The notes beneath the pieces were generated by a model. The model was not told the DNA's origin, made no database searches, and saw only the letters and a list, made by a program, of their open reading frames with translations. This document shows, piece after piece, positions 26,254-34,771 of a stretch of DNA of 64,000 nucleotides (positions are counted from its first letter, which is position 1; every line of letters begins with the position of its first letter). The position numbers were made by a program, and so were the translations under genes. Origin of the DNA: Flavobacterium yafengii (GTDB taxonomy: Bacteria; Bacteroidota; Bacteroidia; Flavobacteriales; Flavobacteriaceae); NCBI RefSeq assembly GCF_030010375.1, contig NZ_JASCRY010000001.1:186001-250000 (forward strand). Direction: 5' to 3'.

Positions 26254-26280
26254 ATCAAACTAAAAATCTAAAAAAAACTA

Positions 26281-27651
26281 CTAACTAAACTCTTTATCAG
26301 GATTATATCCTAAATACGACATGGATTGTTCTTTGAAAACAACACCATATTCCTCTAATTCTTTCAAAATAGGCTCATAGACTTCCTTACGAATAGGCAA
26401 TTGAACTCCCGGAGTCGTAATTTTACCATTCAATATTAATAAAGTCGCCATGGCAACTGGTAAACCCACTGTTTTTGCCATAGCCGTATACGTTTGATCG
26501 TCGCCAATACAAACCATTTTGGAATCTATTTGTTCTTTCTTGCCATGTATTTCGTATCCAAATTTATGATACATGACAATCATATCTTTATCTTTAGGTT
26601 GAAGTGTCCAACTATCACTGAGTATTTTCTCTAAAATTTGAGCTGGAGTAGCATTCTTCAACCCTACTTTTTTATCCCGATTGAACAAATCCAATTCTAA
26701 TAATTTGTCCCACATGATATCATCTTGGTCAATCTTGAGAATCAAACGCGTTTTAATTTCTACAGAATCCGTGGGATGATATGGCAGGAACGAATTCACA
26801 AATTCTCGGTAACTCATGTTTTCCGAATCCTCCATAACGTAACTATCATCCGTCATTCCTAATTGCACAAACATATTCCATGCTTTAGAAAAACCAACTC
26901 TTCGGATTGTTCCTCTGTATAACGTAAGCACATTGTCTAAGCCATACACACTTCTATATTTCAAGGAATCCCGATTCGAATACGCTTCAAATCGACCATA
27001 ACCCTCAACATCCAAAAACTCGGTTCTACGGAATAAATTACAATACGGAATGTATTTATAAGTTCCTTCCTGAATAAATTTGGCAGCGCCACCTTGACCG
27101 GCAAGAACAACATTTCGTGGTGCCCAGGTAAATTTGTAATTCCAAAGATTCGTATCGGATTCCGGAGCTACAAGTCCGCCACAAAAGGATTCAAAAAGAA
27201 GCATTTCTCCGCCTTTTTCCTTAATATCATCAATCACTTTCATCGCACTCATGTGGTCAATCCCAGGATCCAATCCAATTTCATTCATGAAAATCAGATT
27301 ATTTTCCTTTGCTGCAGCATCTAATTCCTGCATGGCATCACTCACGTAGGAAGCGGTAACCAAATGCTTTTTGTAAACAATACAATCCTTAGCTACCTCA
27401 ATATGCAAATGAGCCGGCAACATCGAAATAACAATGTTGGCTTTCTCAATAGCTGCTTTTCTTTGATTTTCATCAAAAATATCTAAGGCAATCGCCGTTG
27501 CATTGGGATGATTATTTGTCTTTTTTTCAGCTAATGCCAATGACAAATCACCAATAATAAGATGCAAGTTCTCTTTTTCTGATTTACTTAAAAGATAATG
27601 TATCAAAGATGAAGCTGATCTTCCTGCCCCGATGATTAAAATTGTTTTCAT
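26281..27651 (-). CDS. Saccharopine dehydrogenase family protein
   Basis: 456 residues, cytosolic. The N-terminal Rossmann motif ILIIGAGRSASSLIHYL binds NAD(P), and ANIVISMLPAHLHIEVAKDC and NEIGLDPGIDHMSAM are characteristic of saccharopine dehydrogenases and related carboxynorspermidine synthases (second motif quoted in part). The reaction is probably oxidation of saccharopine or a related amino-acid adduct in lysine breakdown. A role in lysine catabolism is supported only weakly by context, since a partial glutaryl-type acyl-CoA dehydrogenase is at the far end of the window. The length is normal for the single-domain bacterial form. Confidence 0.88.
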   Translation of the reverse strand: MKTILIIGAGRSASSLIHYLLSKSEKENLHLIIGDLSLALAEKKTNNHPNATAIALDIFDENQRKAAIEKANIVISMLPAHLHIEVAKDCIVYKKHLVTASYVSDAMQELDAAAKENNLIFMNEIGLDPGIDHMSAMKVIDDIKEKGGEMLLFESFCGGLVAPESDTNLWNYKFTWAPRNVVLAGQGGAAKFIQEGTYKYIPYCNLFRRTEFLDVEGYGRFEAYSNRDSLKYRSVYGLDNVLTLYRGTIRRVGFSKAWNMFVQLGMTDDSYVMEDSENMSYREFVNSFLPYHPTDSVEIKTRLILKIDQDDIMWDKLLELDLFNRDKKVGLKNATPAQILEKILSDSWTLQPKDKDMIVMYHKFGYEIHGKKEQIDSKMVCIGDDQTYTAMAKTVGLPVAMATLLILNGKITTPGVQLPIRKEVYEPILKELEEYGVVFKEQSMSYLGYNPDKEFS

Positions 27652-27803
27652 TTTTTATAATTATAACACAAACATACAAAATTGTTGTATTTATAACAAA
27701 TAGTGTTGCGAAAAAAATTATACGAGTTATAAAACCTGATTTAGGATAAATCAACCGCTAAAAAGTATCTTACAAAACGTTTTTAATTTAAAGTGAGATG
27801 AGA

Positions 27804-27811
27804 TACTTTTG
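27804..27811 (+). promoter_or_regulatory. -7 element TACTTTTG that fixes the DUF423 start
   Basis: TACTTTTG fits TAnnTTTG and lies 19 bases before ATG 27831. It falls inside the longer reading frame from ATG 27798. The gene therefore probably begins at 27831, since the upstream ATG would precede the transcription start. Confidence 0.65.
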
Positions 27812-27830
27812 CAATAAAAACAATACTAAC

Positions 27831-28223
27831 ATGGACAAAAAGATAATTTCAACAGGAGCTATTTTAGGAATGATTGCTATAATTCTTGGTGCTTTTGGCG
27901 CGCATGCCCTAAAAAAAGTACTGTCTATTGAACAATTATCGACTTTTGAAACCGGTGTACGCTACCAAATGTACCATGCACTATTTTTATTGTTTTTTGG
28001 ACTAATGAAAGACATCCCTCAAAAAACAAAAAAAGCAATCTATTTTTTAGTTCTTTTTGGTGTAATTTTATTCTCTGGGTCTATTTATCTATTAGCGACA
28101 AACGACCTTACTACTTTTGATTTTAAAATTATAGGATTCGTGACTCCTATTGGCGGACTCCTATTAATACTGGCCTGGGGCGTTTTATTGATGAATATTA
28201 TGAATAAAAAATCACAAAATTAG
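27831..28223 (+). CDS. DUF423 family membrane protein
   Basis: 130 residues from ATG 27831, with four transmembrane helices. The signature GAILGMIAIILGAFGAHALKK (quoted here as ILGAFGAHALKK) and FETGVRYQMYHALFLL are diagnostic of the DUF423/YgdD family. Function is unknown across the family. A -7 promoter element lies just upstream of the chosen start. It is read divergently from the saccharopine dehydrogenase family gene and is followed 74 bases later by the PEP carboxykinase gene, which has its own -7 element. Confidence 0.9.
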   Translation: MDKKIISTGAILGMIAIILGAFGAHALKKVLSIEQLSTFETGVRYQMYHALFLLFFGLMKDIPQKTKKAIYFLVLFGVILFSGSIYLLATNDLTTFDFKIIGFVTPIGGLLLILAWGVLLMNIMNKKSQN

Positions 28224-28254
28224 AAGAATCAAACTGTATCTGAAATATAATTTC

Positions 28255-28262
28255 TACTTTTG
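28255..28262 (+). promoter_or_regulatory. -7 element TACTTTTG before pckA
   Basis: TACTTTTG fits TAnnTTTG and lies 35 bases upstream of the pckA start. No clear TTG is at -33, so only this half is supported. Confidence 0.5.
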
Positions 28263-28297
28263 CAGTCTATAAAAAGAAACTACACAACAATAAATTT

Positions 28298-29899
28298 ATG
28301 GACAATAACACGCTTTTCTCGCAATCGATTTCGTTAAAAGAATTAGGAATTGAAAATGCAAAAATTCATTACCAGTTATCCCCTGAAGAATTACACGACA
28401 TAACAATAAAATTAGGTCAAGGAATTGAAAGCTCAACCGGTGCATTAGCAGTAAATACAGGTGAATATACTGGTCGTTCTCCTCAAGACCGCTATATAGT
28501 AAAAGACAGCATCAGTGAAAATCAAGTTTGGTGGGGAAAAGTAAATATCCCTTTTGAATCAGATGCTTTCGAAGCACTTTACAATAAAGTAACCTCTTAT
28601 TTATCCAATAAAGAGGTTTACGTAAGAGATTCATATGTATGTTCTGATCCAAATTACAGATTAAACGTTCGCGTAATCACAGAAACTCCTTGGGCAAATT
28701 TATTTTGTTACAATATGTTTTTGAGACCTGAAATGGACGAATTAGCAAACTTCGATCCAGAATGGACTTTACTTTGCGTGCCTAGCTTTATGGCAGATCC
28801 AGCGGTAGACGGAACGCGTCAAAGCAATTTTGCAATTCTTGACTTTACAAGAAAAGTAGTTTTGATAGGCGGAACTGGCTACACAGGAGAAATGAAAAAA
28901 GGAATTTTCTCTGCATTGAATTTCATTTTACCAGTTTTCAAAAATACTTTACCAATGCACTGTAGTGCCAATGTTGGAAAAGACGGTGATACTGCTATTT
29001 TCTTTGGATTATCAGGAACTGGAAAAACAACTTTATCTGCAGATCCAAACAGAAAATTAATTGGTGATGATGAACATGGTTGGACTAATGAAAATACAGT
29101 TTTCAACTTTGAAGGAGGCTGTTATGCAAAAGTCATCAACCTTTCCGAAGAAAACGAACCAGACATTTTTAGAGCTATAAAAAAAGGGGCAATCCTAGAA
29201 AACGTAGTAATCAATAAAGACACTAATGAAGTTGACTTTGAGGACATTTCTATCACTCAAAACACCAGAGTAAGTTATCCTATTTATCATATTGATAACA
29301 TTCAACCTGGTTCTATTGGGAAAAACCCAAAGAATATATTTTTCTTAACTGCCGATTCATTCGGAATATTACCTCCAATTTCTAAACTGACTCCAGGACA
29401 GGCTGCCTACCACTTTATTTCTGGTTATACGGCAAAAGTTGCTGGAACTGAAGCTGGAATTACAGAACCTCAGCCTAATTTTTCTGCTTGTTTTGGCGCA
29501 CCATTTATGCCATTACACCCAACAAAATATGCTGAAATGTTGGGTAAAAAAATGAAAGATGCCAATGTAAAAGTTTGGTTAATCAATACGGGTTGGACAG
29601 GTGGTCCTTACGGAATAGGAAGCAGAATGAAATTAAAATACACGCGTGCCATGATTACCGCTGCATTAAACGGAGAATTGGACGACGTAGCGTATGAGAA
29701 TCACAAAGTATTTGGAATTGCAAAACCGCAAACGTGTCCAAATGTTCCTAGTGAAATATTGAATCCGAGAAATACATGGGAAGACCCTGAACTATACGAT
29801 AAGAAAGCGGTAGAATTAGCTCAAAAATTCAAAGCTAACTTCGCCAAATTTGAAGAATTTGCCAATGCCGAAATTATGGCAGGAGCACCATTAGCTTAA
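28298..29899 (+). CDS. pckA: Phosphoenolpyruvate carboxykinase (ATP)
   Basis: 533 residues, the usual length for ATP-dependent PEPCK. NTGEYTGRSPQDRYIV near the N-terminus, the kinase P-loop GLSGTGKTTLSAD (~237-249), and the metal site DDEHGW are all present. It converts oxaloacetate plus ATP to phosphoenolpyruvate, CO2 and ADP, the committed step of gluconeogenesis from C4 acids. The gene stands as a single unit with a -7 element before it and a strong terminator after it. Confidence 0.97.
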   Translation: MDNNTLFSQSISLKELGIENAKIHYQLSPEELHDITIKLGQGIESSTGALAVNTGEYTGRSPQDRYIVKDSISENQVWWGKVNIPFESDAFEALYNKVTSYLSNKEVYVRDSYVCSDPNYRLNVRVITETPWANLFCYNMFLRPEMDELANFDPEWTLLCVPSFMADPAVDGTRQSNFAILDFTRKVVLIGGTGYTGEMKKGIFSALNFILPVFKNTLPMHCSANVGKDGDTAIFFGLSGTGKTTLSADPNRKLIGDDEHGWTNENTVFNFEGGCYAKVINLSEENEPDIFRAIKKGAILENVVINKDTNEVDFEDISITQNTRVSYPIYHIDNIQPGSIGKNPKNIFFLTADSFGILPPISKLTPGQAAYHFISGYTAKVAGTEAGITEPQPNFSACFGAPFMPLHPTKYAEMLGKKMKDANVKVWLINTGWTGGPYGIGSRMKLKYTRAMITAALNGELDDVAYENHKVFGIAKPQTCPNVPSEILNPRNTWEDPELYDKKAVELAQKFKANFAKFEEFANAEIMAGAPLA

Positions 29900-29919
29900 G
29901 TTAATATTAATTCAAAACC

Positions 29920-29953
29920 AATAGAGCCGTTCGTAAAGAGCGGCTCTATTTTT
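29920..29953 (+). terminator. Terminator after pckA
   Basis: The arms AATAGAGCCG and CGGCTCTATT form a 10-bp stem with an 11-base loop and are followed by a T-rich tail. It lies 21 bases after the stop codon. Confidence 0.85.
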
Positions 29954-30016
29954 ATATATAAAAATCGTTAATTAAAAACATATCAAGTATTTATACCAAT
30001 ATTCATTTTTTGGCGT

Positions 30017-30024
30017 TAAATTTG
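30017..30024 (+). promoter_or_regulatory. -7 element TAAATTTG before DUF4407 gene
   Basis: TAAATTTG fits TAnnTTTG, 29 bases upstream of the ATG. The -33 part is not clear. Confidence 0.45.
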
Positions 30025-30053
30025 CAACCATCAATCAATCAAAAAAATCAATC

Positions 30054-31154
30054 ATGTTAAAACAATTTTTCATCCTTTGTTCCGGAGCTGACAAAGACCT
30101 TCTTGAAGGCTGTTCCGAAGGCGAACAAACCAAATATGTAGGTATTGGCGCCACTGTTTTCTTCACCGCAGTGATGGCTTTACTAGCCAGTTCTTATGCA
30201 CTGTTCACCGTCTTTGACAGTATTTATCCCGCAATCGCATTTGGTATCGTTTGGAGTTTACTTATTTTTAACCTGGATCGTTTTATTGTTTCCACTATTC
30301 GAAAAAGAGACCAGTTTGGAAGTGAATTTTTACAAGCTACTCCCCGAATTATTTTGGCGGTAATCATTGCCATTGTAATTTCGAAACCATTAGAAATTAA
30401 AATCTTCGAAAAAGAAATTAATACCGTTTTATTGAAAGAAAAAAATGCTATGGCTTTGAATAACAAAAAGGAAGTGGCGAATTATTTCAAATCGGATTTA
30501 GACAAGAACAAAGCCGAAATAGCAGGTTTGAAATCGGAAATTACTAAGAAAGAAAAAGAAGTCAATACGCTTTACGAAACGTACATCACAGAGGCTGAAG
30601 GAACCGCAGGAACCAAAAAATTAGGCAAAGGACCTGTTTTTAAAGAAAAAATTGCCAAACATGATTTGGTAAAGAAAGAACTGGACACCTTACAAAAAAC
30701 CAACTTGGCTAAAATTGCTGAAATGGAGAAAAACACCAAAAACCTTCAAACTGACTTAAACAAGAAAGTCACCGAAACCCAGCCTATCATTGATGGATTT
30801 GACGGTTTAATGGCACGAATCAATGCCTTGAATAAATTACCTTGGTTGCCTTCGTTTTTTATTATGTTGTTGTTTCTGGCTATAGAAACTTCCCCTATTA
30901 TTGCTAAACTTTTATCTCCAAAAGGGGAATACGATTATAAATTAGAAGATTTAGAAACAGCCTTAAAAGCAACAATCGAGCAAGACAAATACCAACGCAC
31001 TTTATTGGTAAAAACTAGTGCAACGATGCACGACAAAGTTTACGGAGACATTGCTGACGACAAGCAATTGTATGATTTACAACGAAAAAACGCTACCGAT
31101 CTACTAGAATTACAATCTAATAATTTCGTAGAAAAGCAAAAGAGAACTCTTTAG
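30054..31154 (+). CDS. DUF4407 domain membrane protein
   Basis: 366 residues. It starts LKQFFILCSGADKDLLEGC, the usual opening of DUF4407 proteins. Transmembrane helices lie near residues 30-50, 58-78, 95-115 and 262-282. Between the third and fourth is a long coiled-coil segment (about 130-250) rich in Lys and Glu. DUF4407 function is unknown. It is common in Bacteroidetes, usually as a single gene. It converges with the AraC regulator gene and is separated from it by a long stem-loop. Confidence 0.88.
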   Translation: MLKQFFILCSGADKDLLEGCSEGEQTKYVGIGATVFFTAVMALLASSYALFTVFDSIYPAIAFGIVWSLLIFNLDRFIVSTIRKRDQFGSEFLQATPRIILAVIIAIVISKPLEIKIFEKEINTVLLKEKNAMALNNKKEVANYFKSDLDKNKAEIAGLKSEITKKEKEVNTLYETYITEAEGTAGTKKLGKGPVFKEKIAKHDLVKKELDTLQKTNLAKIAEMEKNTKNLQTDLNKKVTETQPIIDGFDGLMARINALNKLPWLPSFFIMLLFLAIETSPIIAKLLSPKGEYDYKLEDLETALKATIEQDKYQRTLLVKTSATMHDKVYGDIADDKQLYDLQRKNATDLLELQSNNFVEKQKRTL

Positions 31155-31166
31155 TCTGAATATTAG

Positions 31167-31230
31167 AAAGTCGAAAGTCATAAAATCAAGAGGTAGTGAA
31201 ATATCTTTTGATTTTATGACTTTCGGCTTT
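31167..31230. terminator. Long inverted repeat between DUF4407 and AraC genes
   Basis: The arms at 31167-31189 and 31208-31230 are complementary over 23 positions with one G-T pair, loop about 18 bases. It lies between convergent genes. It is related in sequence to the element at 36199-36248, and both are followed by TTAAGAC and AATTACATAAAAC. Confidence 0.75.
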
Positions 31231-31290
31231 AAGACTAATTACATAAAACACTACATTCAATTTGAAGCTTGAACAAGAGTTTGATCTATT

Positions 31291-32349
31291 TTAAATCATA
31301 AAAAGATCTAGTGTAAGGATGTCTGGAAAGCTCCAATAAAAGAAAGACAATTTTGTAGTCCTATCGAGTTTTCTGAAACTGATGGGTGTAAATCCATAAA
31401 ACAGTTTAAAAGCTGCCGAAAAATGAGACACATCTTTGTAGCCACACTTATAGGCTACTTCCCCTACATTTGTAGCCTTATTTTTGAATAAGTTTTTAGC
31501 ATATTCCATTCGGAGTTTAGTGATGTAGCCTTTTACTGTTGTTTCAAAGCAAGATTTAAATCCTTTTTTTAGTTTAAATTCATTCAGCGATATTGCTCTG
31601 GAAAGTTCCGGAAGTGATGGCGCATTTGTAAAATTAGCTTCTAAAATTAATTTGGCTTTCTGAAGTTTAAGATAGTCTTCCTCATTTATAAGTACTTTTT
31701 CTAGAGGTTTTTTTACCAAGGTATCCAGTTGTAAAATTAAAAGCTCTTTTATTTTAGCCTCAAGATACATTTTCTTGATAGCCCCTTTGTAGGTACAGTT
31801 TTTTATTTCGTGAATAACCCATTGCATAACAGGACTAAACGGAACGTATTTTGGAGTTAAATAACCGGATTTTTTTTGAATAATAGTTGCAGAGAATTTT
31901 TGATGAAGTCCCCAATCTTCATTGATTAATTGATAATAATAATCCAACGATAAAATAATGGACAAATAATTAATCTCTTCAAAAGCAGGAATTTCAAAGG
32001 TTCCATTAAAGTTGTCTGTGTATAGAATATTATGGGTATTTTCCTTTGTATATTTCTCGCTTTCTACTTGGTCTATAGTCGCTTCTACATTGTTGCAACA
32101 AATAAAATTCATCACAATAGATTCGCCAATTATTTCAGATTGTATCGTTTGTGGAGTCGAAAAACACATTTTAAAATCCAGAATCACTACACCTTCACAA
32201 ATCAAATTAGCGCTCGTTATTTGCTCCATTTTTCCATTCTGGATACTAATTTTCTCTTCGACAAAATGGCTTTTTTGATTATACGAATCCCCTATTTCCA
32301 GATCAATCAGTGGTTTTTTGTGTGCTAATATTTTCGATTTAAGTTTCAA
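31291..32349 (-). CDS. AraC family transcriptional regulator
   Basis: About 352 residues with a likely non-ATG start. The frame opens at TTG 32349 and the only alternatives upstream before a stop are ATT codons. The C-terminal AraC domain shows two helix-turn-helix units, SLPELSRAISLNEFKLKKGFK and NVGEVAYKCGYKDVSHFSAAFKLFYGFTP (quoted in part as VGEVAYKCGYKDVSHFSAAF). The N-terminal part is an effector or dimerisation domain without a clear match. It is divergent from a TonB receptor operon with two tandem 20-bp repeats in between, one overlapping its own start. Similar regulators control metal-chelate uptake receptors, so this is probably a specific activator. Confidence 0.85.
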   Translation of the reverse strand: MKLKSKILAHKKPLIDLEIGDSYNQKSHFVEEKISIQNGKMEQITSANLICEGVVILDFKMCFSTPQTIQSEIIGESIVMNFICCNNVEATIDQVESEKYTKENTHNILYTDNFNGTFEIPAFEEINYLSIILSLDYYYQLINEDWGLHQKFSATIIQKKSGYLTPKYVPFSPVMQWVIHEIKNCTYKGAIKKMYLEAKIKELLILQLDTLVKKPLEKVLINEEDYLKLQKAKLILEANFTNAPSLPELSRAISLNEFKLKKGFKSCFETTVKGYITKLRMEYAKNLFKNKATNVGEVAYKCGYKDVSHFSAAFKLFYGFTPISFRKLDRTTKLSFFYWSFPDILTLDLFMI

Positions 32350-32387
32350 AATAATAATCCGTTTTTACAAAATAATAATCCGTTTTT
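32347..32387. promoter_or_regulatory. Two tandem 20-bp direct repeats, probable AraC operator
   Basis: CAAAATAATAATCCGTTTTT occurs at 32347-32366 and again, identical, at 32368-32387, a 21-base period equal to two helix turns. It lies between the divergent AraC and TonB receptor genes and includes the regulator start codon. Direct repeats at this spacing are typical AraC binding sites. Confidence 0.7.
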
Positions 32388-32414
32388 CCCTACCTATTTT
32401 ATGGATGTTAATAG

Positions 32415-32422
32415 TAGTTTTG
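32415..32422 (+). promoter_or_regulatory. -7 element TAGTTTTG for the TonB receptor operon
   Basis: TAGTTTTG fits TAnnTTTG and lies 28 bases after the second AraC repeat, with no good -33 TTG. A missing -33 is expected if an activator bound upstream recruits RNA polymerase. Confidence 0.55.
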
Positions 32423-32490
32423 CAGCAAAGTTATTTATAATAAGTCTAATTAAGAATAGTTTTTAGTTAAATATTACATTAAAAAATACC

Positions 32491-34752
32491 ATGTTTAAAA
32501 AATATACCTCATTCATTTTATTTCTGTTAACGATTCTCCCCGTAGTATCGCAAACAAGTAATCCTAAAAATAAAGCCCTTAAAATCGAAAAAACCGCAAC
32601 AAAAGATACTTTAGTAAAAGCCCTTAAAAATGTAACAATACAAGGAAAACCTAAAAAACAAAAAATTGAAACTAGTGGTTTTGCCGTAGCAATTATTGAA
32701 ACTAAAGAAGCTTCATTACGCAACTTAACTACTAATGAATTACTTGATAGATCTGTTGGAGTACGCGTAAGACAAAACGGCGGTATAGGCTCGAACGTGG
32801 AATACAACTTAAATGGAATGTCTGGAAGTGCAATAGGGATATTTATTGATGGAATAGAAATTTCAACTTTTGGTTCCTCATTCAATTTAAATAATATTCC
32901 GCCTTCAATGATTGAGCGAATTGAAGTTTACAAAGGAATTTTACCCTCATACTTAACAGGAGATTATGTGGGTGGTGCCATTAATGTGGTTTTAAAAAAG
33001 GATGTGTCTAAGAATACTGCAACTGCAGCAGTTTCTTATGGCTCGTTTCAAACTTTTCAATCTGATTTGGGAGTTACCTTACGAGATAAAAAAACGGGAC
33101 TTTCTTTTAGAGGATCTGCTTTTTACACTTATACTGATAATAGTTTTGAAACCTGGGGCAGGTCTACCACGTTTGTAAATCATTTACAACAAATCACGAG
33201 ACCCTACAGAGCCAAACGTTTCAACAATACTTATAAAGCAGTAGGAGGCCGTTTTGAAGCCGGAATTACTGATACTAAATGGGCCGATCAATTTTTTATT
33301 GGATACAATGGCTCTAGCAATTATACTGAGATTCCGCATGGAATAACAATGGCCGTACCATATGTAGGAAGATTTAACGAAACCAAAGCACATGCACTAC
33401 TTTTAAATTATACGAAGAAAAATTTTTTAGCTCAAAACTTAGCTCTGAATGTTAACGCAGTAAGAAGCGAACGCAGTACCTACTTACAAGACACCATCAG
33501 TTATGCCTATAATTGGGACGGAAGCATAAGAGAAGTAATTGAGTTTGGAGAAAGAGTCCCTTTGCGCACCAATGGAGGACAGCAAGGTCCAAAAACAATA
33601 ACAAATACCGATAGAAAAATCACAAATGCTAGATCAAACTTGGGGTATTTGATAGCTAACGGACATCGTATTTCTTTGAATCATAAATACGAAGCAACAA
33701 ATAGAAAAGATGAAGATTTATTAAATCCAACTTTAAGAGAACTGGCTACTAAAAGTCTGGTTACAAAAAACATCCTTTCATTAAATTATGAAGCCGAAAA
33801 TTTCAACAGGAAGCTGACAACAAATATTTTAGGGAAATACACTAGCAATAGAACCAATCAAACAAAATTTGACATTGCTACCACTGATGGCGTTAATTCA
33901 ATAGTAAAAAGTAAAAGCACTACCTCAAACTATAATTTTGGGTATGGTGCAACAGCTTCGTATCAAGTAATTGAGAAACTCTTTGTCATTGGTTCCACCG
34001 AAAATTCATATATAATGCCTACCGAAAATCAATTATTTGGAGCGCCTGAAATTAACATTTTATCCAATCTTGAATTAGAGCCAGAAAAAAACATCAACTA
34101 CAATTTAGGTTTTAGATGGGGACCAATAGATTTTAAAAAACACAAAGTATCCTTTTATGCAAATGCCTTTTGGCGTAATGGATTCAATAAAATAACACAA
34201 CAAGCAGTAGATGTATCCGAAATTGAAGAGGAATCTGATGCTGATATTCAAACCACCCGATATATAAATCTAGGAAAAACACAATCTCGAGGTTTTGAAG
34301 CAGAAATTATCTACGTGTACAATAACAAATTGAATGCCTCTGTAAACTTTTCTAAATTCAATAATGTGTTCAAGCTAGAACGAGATAATAATGGTCAACC
34401 TCATACTTTTTTTGGACAACAGGTTCCAAACGAACCCTTTTTAACTGCCAACGCAAATATTCAATACCGCCTAAATAGTGTATTTCAGAAAAAGTCAATA
34501 CTTAATCTTTATTACAACACTGGTTATGTAGGAGAATATTATGTGGTGTGGGGACAGCCAGAATGGTCCTTAACTCCGAGTCAATTTACACATGATCTGG
34601 GTATAAGTTATGGATTTCCATCTAAAAAACTCATTGCAAGTATAGACGTAAAAAATATTATGAACGCAGAAATATATGATAACTTTTCTATACAAAAACC
34701 CGGAAGGGGCATTTACTTCAAATTGAATTACACTTTTAGCAAATTTTTATAA
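32491..34752 (+). CDS. TonB-dependent outer-membrane receptor
   Basis: 753 residues with a signal peptide (MFKKYTSFILFLLTILPVVSQ). A plug domain spans about residues 55-170 (LDRSVGVRVRQNGGIGSNV, IFIDGIEI, NIPPSMIERIEVYKGILPSYL quoted in part). A 22-strand barrel region follows and ends in the typical aromatic C-terminus FKLNYTFSKFL. It imports a substrate across the outer membrane using TonB energy. The DUF4374 lipoprotein gene follows 19 bases later, a pairing found for siderophore or metal-chelate receptors. A divergent AraC regulator is next to it. No SusD partner is present, so a polysaccharide role is unlikely. Confidence 0.93.
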   Translation: MFKKYTSFILFLLTILPVVSQTSNPKNKALKIEKTATKDTLVKALKNVTIQGKPKKQKIETSGFAVAIIETKEASLRNLTTNELLDRSVGVRVRQNGGIGSNVEYNLNGMSGSAIGIFIDGIEISTFGSSFNLNNIPPSMIERIEVYKGILPSYLTGDYVGGAINVVLKKDVSKNTATAAVSYGSFQTFQSDLGVTLRDKKTGLSFRGSAFYTYTDNSFETWGRSTTFVNHLQQITRPYRAKRFNNTYKAVGGRFEAGITDTKWADQFFIGYNGSSNYTEIPHGITMAVPYVGRFNETKAHALLLNYTKKNFLAQNLALNVNAVRSERSTYLQDTISYAYNWDGSIREVIEFGERVPLRTNGGQQGPKTITNTDRKITNARSNLGYLIANGHRISLNHKYEATNRKDEDLLNPTLRELATKSLVTKNILSLNYEAENFNRKLTTNILGKYTSNRTNQTKFDIATTDGVNSIVKSKSTTSNYNFGYGATASYQVIEKLFVIGSTENSYIMPTENQLFGAPEINILSNLELEPEKNINYNLGFRWGPIDFKKHKVSFYANAFWRNGFNKITQQAVDVSEIEEESDADIQTTRYINLGKTQSRGFEAEIIYVYNNKLNASVNFSKFNNVFKLERDNNGQPHTFFGQQVPNEPFLTANANIQYRLNSVFQKKSILNLYYNTGYVGEYYVVWGQPEWSLTPSQFTHDLGISYGFPSKKLIASIDVKNIMNAEIYDNFSIQKPGRGIYFKLNYTFSKFL

Positions 34753-34771
34753 TCAAATTAAAATCAATATC

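Noticed and set aside
27798-27830. Upstream ATG of the DUF423 gene
   Set aside because: The -7 element TACTTTTG lies at 27804-27811, after this ATG, so it would not be in the mRNA. The family start matches ATG 27831.
31465-31474. Second BlaI-type operator TACATTTGTA
   Set aside because: It lies well inside the AraC coding region, encoding conserved residues (ATNVGEVAYKCGY), with no promoter at the site. Chance is the better explanation.
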